DNA of 11,180 nt from Ignavibacteria bacterium (GTDB lineage: Bacteria > Bacteroidota > Ignavibacteria > UBA10030 > SZUA-254), in assembly GCA_005877655.1 (NCBI GenBank), contig VBOC01000089.1, positions 5,341-16,520 on the forward strand, read 5' to 3'. Made by a program: the position numbers and the translations under genes. The notes under the pieces were generated by a model. That model saw nothing but the letters and a program-made list of their open reading frames with translations. It was not told the DNA's origin and ran no database searches. Below, one piece after another: positions 7,194 to 11,180 of the stretch (position 1 is its first letter; each line of letters starts with the position of its first letter).

Positions 7194-7481
7194 GTGGCGA
7201 TACCTGAGCAAGGTTCTCCGCTAGCTCCAGAGAAAATAGCTCCAGAGAAAAATCGCACCGGGCGTCTAACCACGGCGGTGTGCATTCTGCTCGCCGTCGC
7301 TTCGCTCGCCGCCTTTTGGCCGGTACTCGGGAACCCCTTTATCAGCCTCGATGATCCGGAATACTTGATACACAACCCCCACATGAAAGACTTCAGTGGG
7401 CTTTCACGAGCGGCTATGAGGCAAACTGGCATCCGCTCACGTGGATATCGCAGATGCTTGACGTGCAGTTGTTCGGCTTGA
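7194..7481 (+). pseudogene. N-terminal piece of the TMTC-like TPR membrane protein, separated by a frameshift
   Basis: The frame opens at GTG 7194 (stop codon upstream at 7158-7160) and runs to 7481, but only residues 1-69 or so belong to the family. It has a polar head with the duplicated APEK, one membrane helix (about 25-46, ending FWPVLGNPF), then the loop ISLDDPEYLIHNPHMKDFS with D53/D54. In TMTC-like and other GT-C enzymes an acidic pair in this first outer loop is important for catalysis. After about base 7396 the frame becomes nonsense. The expected continuation WAFTSGYEANWHPLTW is found one frame over from 7397. Together with the 7454 frame this would be one protein of about 730 residues. 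No clear ribosome site precedes the GTG, so the exact start is uncertain. Confidence 0.75.
7222..7251 (+). repeat. 15-base perfect tandem duplication
   Basis: TAGCTCCAGAGAAAA occurs at 7222-7236 and immediately again at 7237-7251. Being five codons long it keeps the frame and gives APEKIAPEKN in the polar N-terminal head of the TPR membrane protein. Confidence 0.9.
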
Positions 7482-9388
7482 ATCCGGCTGGACATCATCT
7501 CACAAATTTACTGCTCCACATTGCGAACTCCGTGCTTCTGTTCTTGTGCCTCAAGCGGATGACCGACCGGCTATGGCCGGGCGCGTTCGTCGCAGCGCTT
7601 TTCGCCCTTCATCCTCTCCATGTGGAGTCAGTCGCGTGGATCTCGGAGCGAAAAGACGTGCTCTCTGCTTTCTTCTGGATGCTCACGCTCTGGTGTTATC
7701 TTCGCTATTGCGAACGACGCACGCTGCGGAACTATATGCTCGTCCTTCTGGCCTTTGCACTCGGAGTCTTGTCGAAACAAATGGTCGTGACGCTTCCCTT
7801 CGTACTTCTCCTGCTCGATTACTGGCCGCTCGGCCGCCTCAGGTTTGGGCTTGCAGAGAGCACGATAGAATCACGTTTCGGTGGCAAATTGTCATTTTTC
7901 GCCCTTCTCAAAGAGAAGGCTCCCCTTTTTGCACTCGCGATCATCGGGAGCGTGACTATCTATCTTGTTCAGCGGAGCGCGGGAGCAATGACCTCGCGTG
8001 AACTGTTCCCAATCGGCGCAAGATTTTCCAATGCAATAGTCTCCTATATCGTCTATCTCCGGAAGACTCTTTGGCCGGTCGATCTGGCAATTTTTTACCC
8101 GCACCCCGGCGCCTCATTGCAGGCATGGGAAATCGGAGGCGCAGTCTTGGTTGTGGGGGTGATATCCGCTTTCGCCTTCTGGAATGTGCGCCGCTTTCCA
8201 TATTTGACGGTCGGGTGGCTCTGGTACCTCGGGTGCCTCGTGCCTGTTCTGGGACTCGTACAGGTCGGGATGCAGGCACGGGCGGACCGCTACACCTACA
8301 TCCCTCTCATTGGCATTTTCATCATGATCTCCTGGGGTCTTCCGGAACTTCTCGGCAGGCGGAAACAGCGGGGGGTTGTACTCGCAGCCCCGGCCATTCT
8401 CATTCTCGGTTCGTGCTTGATGCTCACGTTTACACAGGTGGGATTCTGGAGGAACGACACTTCGCTCTTCGCTCACGCGCTGACAGTAACGGAAGGAAAT
8501 TATCTGGCGCACAACAATTTGGGAAGCGCGCTTGAAAAACTGGGTAAGCTAGACTCGGCGATTGTGCATTACCGCGAAGCAATTCGCCTCAAACCCGATT
8601 ACGCGCTGGCGCATAAAAATCTCGGGGCTGCGTTCGGCAAAGAGAGAGAATTCGATGAAGCTGCTGTCCACCTTGCCGATGCCCAGCGCCTCAACCCTGA
8701 CGACGCGGACGCTCACGCTGACTTCGGAACCGTAGATGCCCAGCAAGGAAAGCTGGCAGATGCCATCGTGGAGTTTTCGGAAGCAGTCCGTCTCAACCCC
8801 GAACTGATGAATGCGCACCTTGGCCTCGGGAATTTACTGTTGAGATCCGGAAGGACTGAGGCGGCTATCAGCCATTACTTAAAGGTGATTGAACTTGATC
8901 CGCTTCAGGAAAACGCGCATTTAAAGCTCGGATTGGCCTATGCACAAGAGGGGAGGGTTGATGACGCTACCGCAGAGTACTCACGGGTGCTTATGATCAA
9001 CCCGGGGAACGTGAATGCGCTCTATGACATCGGATTGGCGCTCGCCCAAAAGGGTAAGCTTGAGGATGCTGTCCGCCGCTTTGCCAAGGCGCTTGAAATC
9101 AATCCCGGCTCTGCGGATGCACACAACGCCCTTGGCACCGTCTATGCTCGCCTGGGCAGGACTTCCGACGCAGCCCGGGAATTCTCGGCCGCGCTGCGAG
9201 TCAACTCCCGCGACTTCAATGCCCACCTCAATCTTGGCATCCTGCTTGAGCAGCAGGATTCCCTTAGAGAGGCCATCGTCCATTATTCGAAGGCGCTGGA
9301 AATCGAGCCCGGCAATCCAAGGGCGCAGGTCGCTCTCTCAAACGCTCGTCAATTGGAGACGAACAGAAGGGGTGTGCGGGGCCGCTAA
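7454..9388 (+). CDS. TMTC-like (GT-C fold) multi-pass membrane protein with eight TPRs, main part of a frameshifted gene
   Basis: The 644 residues visible from ATG 7454 hold about ten membrane helices (roughly 15-326) and then eight TPRs (349-620). The block ALHPLHVESVAWISERKDVLSAFFWML (51-77), DYWPLGRL (122-129) and ARADRYTYIPLIGIF (275-289) mark the bacterial relatives of TMTC O-mannosyltransferases, which transfer sugars from a lipid carrier outside the membrane; here the substrate is unknown. Coding homology begins earlier, at W (7397-7399), in the same frame (WAFTSGYEANWHPLTWISQ), but no start codon lies between the upstream stop at 7352-7354 and 7454. The first helix and the Asp-Asp loop are in another frame. 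The body has no other stop, so the break is recent, or is a sequencing or assembly error. If translated from 7454 the product would lack the putative catalytic loop. Confidence 0.85.
   Translation: MLDVQLFGLNPAGHHLTNLLLHIANSVLLFLCLKRMTDRLWPGAFVAALFALHPLHVESVAWISERKDVLSAFFWMLTLWCYLRYCERRTLRNYMLVLLAFALGVLSKQMVVTLPFVLLLLDYWPLGRLRFGLAESTIESRFGGKLSFFALLKEKAPLFALAIIGSVTIYLVQRSAGAMTSRELFPIGARFSNAIVSYIVYLRKTLWPVDLAIFYPHPGASLQAWEIGGAVLVVGVISAFAFWNVRRFPYLTVGWLWYLGCLVPVLGLVQVGMQARADRYTYIPLIGIFIMISWGLPELLGRRKQRGVVLAAPAILILGSCLMLTFTQVGFWRNDTSLFAHALTVTEGNYLAHNNLGSALEKLGKLDSAIVHYREAIRLKPDYALAHKNLGAAFGKEREFDEAAVHLADAQRLNPDDADAHADFGTVDAQQGKLADAIVEFSEAVRLNPELMNAHLGLGNLLLRSGRTEAAISHYLKVIELDPLQENAHLKLGLAYAQEGRVDDATAEYSRVLMINPGNVNALYDIGLALAQKGKLEDAVRRFAKALEINPGSADAHNALGTVYARLGRTSDAAREFSAALRVNSRDFNAHLNLGILLEQQDSLREAIVHYSKALEIEPGNPRAQVALSNARQLETNRRGVRGR
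8498..9313 (+). repeat. Eight uninterrupted 34-residue TPR units (102-base period)
   Basis: From residue 349 of the 644-residue frame, eight units of exactly 34 residues follow without a gap. Each has the pattern x-AHxxLGxxxxxxGxxxxAxxxYxxAxxxxPx (for example NYLAHNNLGSALEKLGKLD in unit 1). Units are diverged at the DNA level. They form a solenoid at the C-terminus for protein binding. Confidence 0.85.
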
Positions 9389-9406
9389 TGGAGCTCGCGC
9401 GCTGTC

Positions 9407-9466
9407 TCATCTGCCCTCGCCGAGCCTCTCGAGGGTTTCATAGTGTGATATCGTCTGTCCGATCAT
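9407..9466 (-). pseudogene. Relic of the 5' end of a second Ser/Thr kinase gene
   Basis: Read on the - strand, ATG at 9464-9466 begins MIGQTISHYETLERLGEGR and then stops (TGA at 9407-9409). The intact kinase of this window begins MVGQTISHYKILEKLGEGG; over the first 18 codons the DNA agrees at 42 of 54 positions by eye, with many synonymous differences, so this is a diverged family member and not a fresh copy. The similarity ends inside the ATP-binding glycine loop, and the TPR membrane gene ends 18 bases further on from the opposite strand. The ATG is 29 bases downstream of the aminotransferase stop, in the same orientation, so a kinase gene once probably followed the aminotransferase and lost all but its first codons. 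Confidence 0.7.
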
Positions 9467-9495
9467 ATTATTGCAATCCACGTATCGGGCCACCA

Positions 9496-10710
9496 TTACT
9501 TCGGCAGACTCGATTTCCTCGTTCGAGAGGCGACAAACTCTATCAGTTTTTTTACCGCAGTTTCGAATATCCCCTCTCTAACCACCAAACTCACTACGAG
9601 AAATCCGTCGGTTTCAAAGTCGAAAAAATAACCGGGATAGGCATGAACACCTGTCGATTCGAGCAATCCGACTGACCATTCCTCATCTGACATGACTCGC
9701 GGCACCCGGAGGATGCCGTACCACCCTCCCTCGCAATTCAGCACCGAGCACGCAGAATCAGTGGGAACTGCCTCGCAGAAGCGCGTATAATTCGAGCGAA
9801 CCAGGGCGAGAATGTTCGAACGAACGGATGCACCAGCCTCCAGCAAGGCCGGAAGGGCGACCTGCACCGGCGTGTTCACTGAAAGGAATGTGTCGCAAAG
9901 GATCTCGAGCCGACCGGATGCCTCGGCAACCGTCTTCCTGTCTCCGCCGACGAGGATCCACCCGAGTTTCATCTGCGGCAATCCCGCCGTTTTTGAAATA
10001 CCGTTCAATGTGAACGTGAGAACTTCCTGCTCGTCCGTGGTCGAAACCACTTTGGAGGATGGAATAGCTTTCTGGTCCCGATCGAGAGGGAAATCGATGA
10101 ACACTTCATCCACGATCAGCGCGAGGGAGTGTTCCGCCGCGATCTTTTTCAGCGCCCGGTAATCGGCTTCCTTGAGGAACATGCCGGTGGGATTGTGCGG
10201 ATTCACGATCACAATCGCTCTCGTCGACGCTGTGATTCCGTTTCTCACAGAGTCAAGATCGATGTTCCAGCCAAGATCGTAATTCAGACGATAACAAACG
10301 GGCACAACATCATCCAACCGCGAGAGATAATCGAACAACGGATAGGAGGGCTGTGGAATGAGAATCTGGTCACCGGTATCGCAGATCAGCTTGAATAACA
10401 GCGAGTATGCTTCGCTCGTGCTCGCGGTCAGAAAAAGATTCGATGGGTCGACACCGATCCCCTTTTCCTCGTAGTATCGGGAAATTGCCTCACGTGCAGA
10501 AAGGAGGCCCCGGGGATTCGGCTGATAGGCAATGGAAAGGGGATTCGAAAGAGAGGATATGATGGCTCCTTCCGGATATGCGATTCCGCACTCGGTCGGA
10601 TTTGCGCTCGTCAGATCGTAGATCTGTCTCCCGCTGCGGCGGAGGGTCTCTAAGCTCGCCGAGAGACGGTTGGGCCGCCGGTGCCAGTCGGTGCGGCGGG
10701 AGAATTGCAC
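9496..10710 (-). CDS. PLP-dependent aminotransferase, class I/II fold
   Basis: Cytoplasmic aminotransferase of fold type I, 404 residues from GTG 10708-10710. Motifs in order (this numbering): IYDLTSANPTECG (30-42), YQPNPRGL with the start of the small domain (62-69), TASTSEAYSLLFKL (95-108), PSYPLFDYL (121-129), VNPHNPTG with the PLP-contacting Asn (169-176), LIVDEVFIDFPL with Asp201 for the PLP ring nitrogen, and NGISKTAGLPQMKLGW with the Schiff-base Lys240. The C-terminus has HAYPGYFFDF and FLVVSLVVREGIF. The amino donor cannot be told from the sequence. I chose GTG 10710 because family members begin at about (M)xFSRRTxWDxxPN. A frame open to 10863 would add 51 residues that overlap the end of the upstream gene. 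The start lies one base after that gene's TGA. No strong ribosome site is seen, which favours translational coupling. Confidence 0.92.
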   Translation of the reverse strand: MQFSRRTDWHRRPNRLSASLETLRRSGRQIYDLTSANPTECGIAYPEGAIISSLSNPLSIAYQPNPRGLLSAREAISRYYEEKGIGVDPSNLFLTASTSEAYSLLFKLICDTGDQILIPQPSYPLFDYLSRLDDVVPVCYRLNYDLGWNIDLDSVRNGITASTRAIVIVNPHNPTGMFLKEADYRALKKIAAEHSLALIVDEVFIDFPLDRDQKAIPSSKVVSTTDEQEVLTFTLNGISKTAGLPQMKLGWILVGGDRKTVAEASGRLEILCDTFLSVNTPVQVALPALLEAGASVRSNILALVRSNYTRFCEAVPTDSACSVLNCEGGWYGILRVPRVMSDEEWSVGLLESTGVHAYPGYFFDFETDGFLVVSLVVREGIFETAVKKLIEFVASRTRKSSLPK

Positions 10711-10711
10711 T

Positions 10712-11180
10712 TCAGCGAACCAGTAACAGTCTCCGAACCTGTATGAAGGTCTTGCCCGGCTCTGTTGTGCTTGCAGCTTCGAGACGGTAAAAGTATATTC
10801 CGCTCGCGAATCTGCTTGCATCCCATTCCCTGGTCTTGTATCCGGCGGTTTCGATGCCGTCACTCAATGCCTGCACAACCTGGCCGAGGAGATTGTAGAT
10901 TTTCAACGACACTCTGCTCTCCCCCGGCAGCTCATAGGCGATTATCGTTGTCGGGTTAAACGGATTTGGGAAATTCTGATTCAACCTGAACTCTGCGGGC
11001 GTGAGATACGGGTCGGCATCCACAAGAACCGCCCGCGATGCCGCGATGCCCGAAGGGGATTTTTTGCCGATCATGAAATTATCCATCTTGACCGGCGTCG
11101 GGAAGACGCATCCTCTGAGCCAGCAGTACCACTGCGAAGGATTGTATGTATTGTCCGTGGCCGTGATCGAGTCTCTTACC
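10712..11180 (-). CDS. C-terminal part of a secreted/surface protein with a type IX secretion sorting domain, truncated by the window edge
   Basis: The last 155 or so codons of a gene that enters from the right edge; the frame is open to base 11180, so the ATG at 11084-11086 need not be the start. The tail is a type A T9SS C-terminal sorting domain: LNQNFPNPFNPTTIIAYELP, then VSLKIYNLLGQVVQAL, GYKTREWDASRFASGIYFYRL and the basic end RRLLLVR. Such domains direct a protein across the outer membrane by the type IX (Por) machinery and are then removed. The visible upstream part (NTYNPSQWYCWLRGCVFPTP) shows no domain I recognise, so the passenger function is unknown. The TGA at 10712-10714 is one base from the aminotransferase GTG. 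This gene is the best evidence for an FCB-group host. Confidence 0.9.
   Translation of the reverse strand, partial: VRDSITATDNTYNPSQWYCWLRGCVFPTPVKMDNFMIGKKSPSGIAASRAVLVDADPYLTPAEFRLNQNFPNPFNPTTIIAYELPGESRVSLKIYNLLGQVVQALSDGIETAGYKTREWDASRFASGIYFYRLEAASTTEPGKTFIQVRRLLLVR

Noticed and set aside
7058..7498. 146-codon - strand frame over the start of the TPR membrane gene
   Set aside because: It overlaps both the HTH fragment and the homologous N-terminus of the TMTC-like protein, and has no domain of its own.
8498..9313. The 102-base periodicity as a DNA repeat array or CRISPR
   Set aside because: The period is the 34-residue TPR in an open frame, and the units are diverged in DNA; it is protein-level repetition.
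10711..10863. Longer N-terminus for the aminotransferase (start at 10863, 455 residues)
   Set aside because: It would overlap about 150 bases of the T9SS sorting domain in another frame, and the added residues are unlike the family; homology begins right after the GTG at 10710.

Overview
The window reads as a piece of a free-living bacterial chromosome from the Bacteroidota/Ignavibacteriota (FCB) neighbourhood. The strongest clue is the type IX secretion C-terminal sorting domain at the right edge, with its FPNPFNPTTII motif. Supporting clues are an RsmG with the 'LWKGGDL...EKKIVVI' ending, a large kinase/TolB-like/TPR protein of a kind common in that group, and weak or absent Shine-Dalgarno signals at several starts. 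This is inference from protein style; no database was searched. No tRNA, rRNA, CRISPR array or insertion sequence was seen.

Left part (1-4107, all + strand). The 3' four-fifths of mnmG (tRNA wobble-uridine modification) is followed by a near-perfect ParB-binding (parS-like) palindrome. Then comes a compact unit of rsmG (16S rRNA m7G methylation), murQ (MurNAc-6-phosphate etherase, cell-wall recycling), a possible 29-codon ORF, and a DUF2461 gene. The mnmG-rsmG pair often sits beside the replication origin. The parS-like site between them fits that, although no parA/parB follows in this window.

Middle part (4108-9495). A Ser/Thr protein kinase with one membrane segment, a TolB-like domain and TPRs lies on the - strand. 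Upstream of it is an orphan Fis-type helix-turn-helix that looks like the tail of a lost sigma-54 activator. Next, on the + strand, is a TMTC-like multi-pass membrane protein with eight TPRs. A frameshift splits its N-terminal Asp-Asp loop from the rest. Just after it, on the - strand, lie the first 19 codons of a second, otherwise missing kinase of the same family. Three broken pieces within 3 kb mark this as a decaying or rearranged accessory stretch between two healthy regions.

Right part (9496-11180, - strand). The C-terminal end of a T9SS-exported surface protein enters from the right edge. One base after its stop codon begins a PLP-dependent aminotransferase (GTG start), so the two are probably co-transcribed and perhaps translationally coupled.
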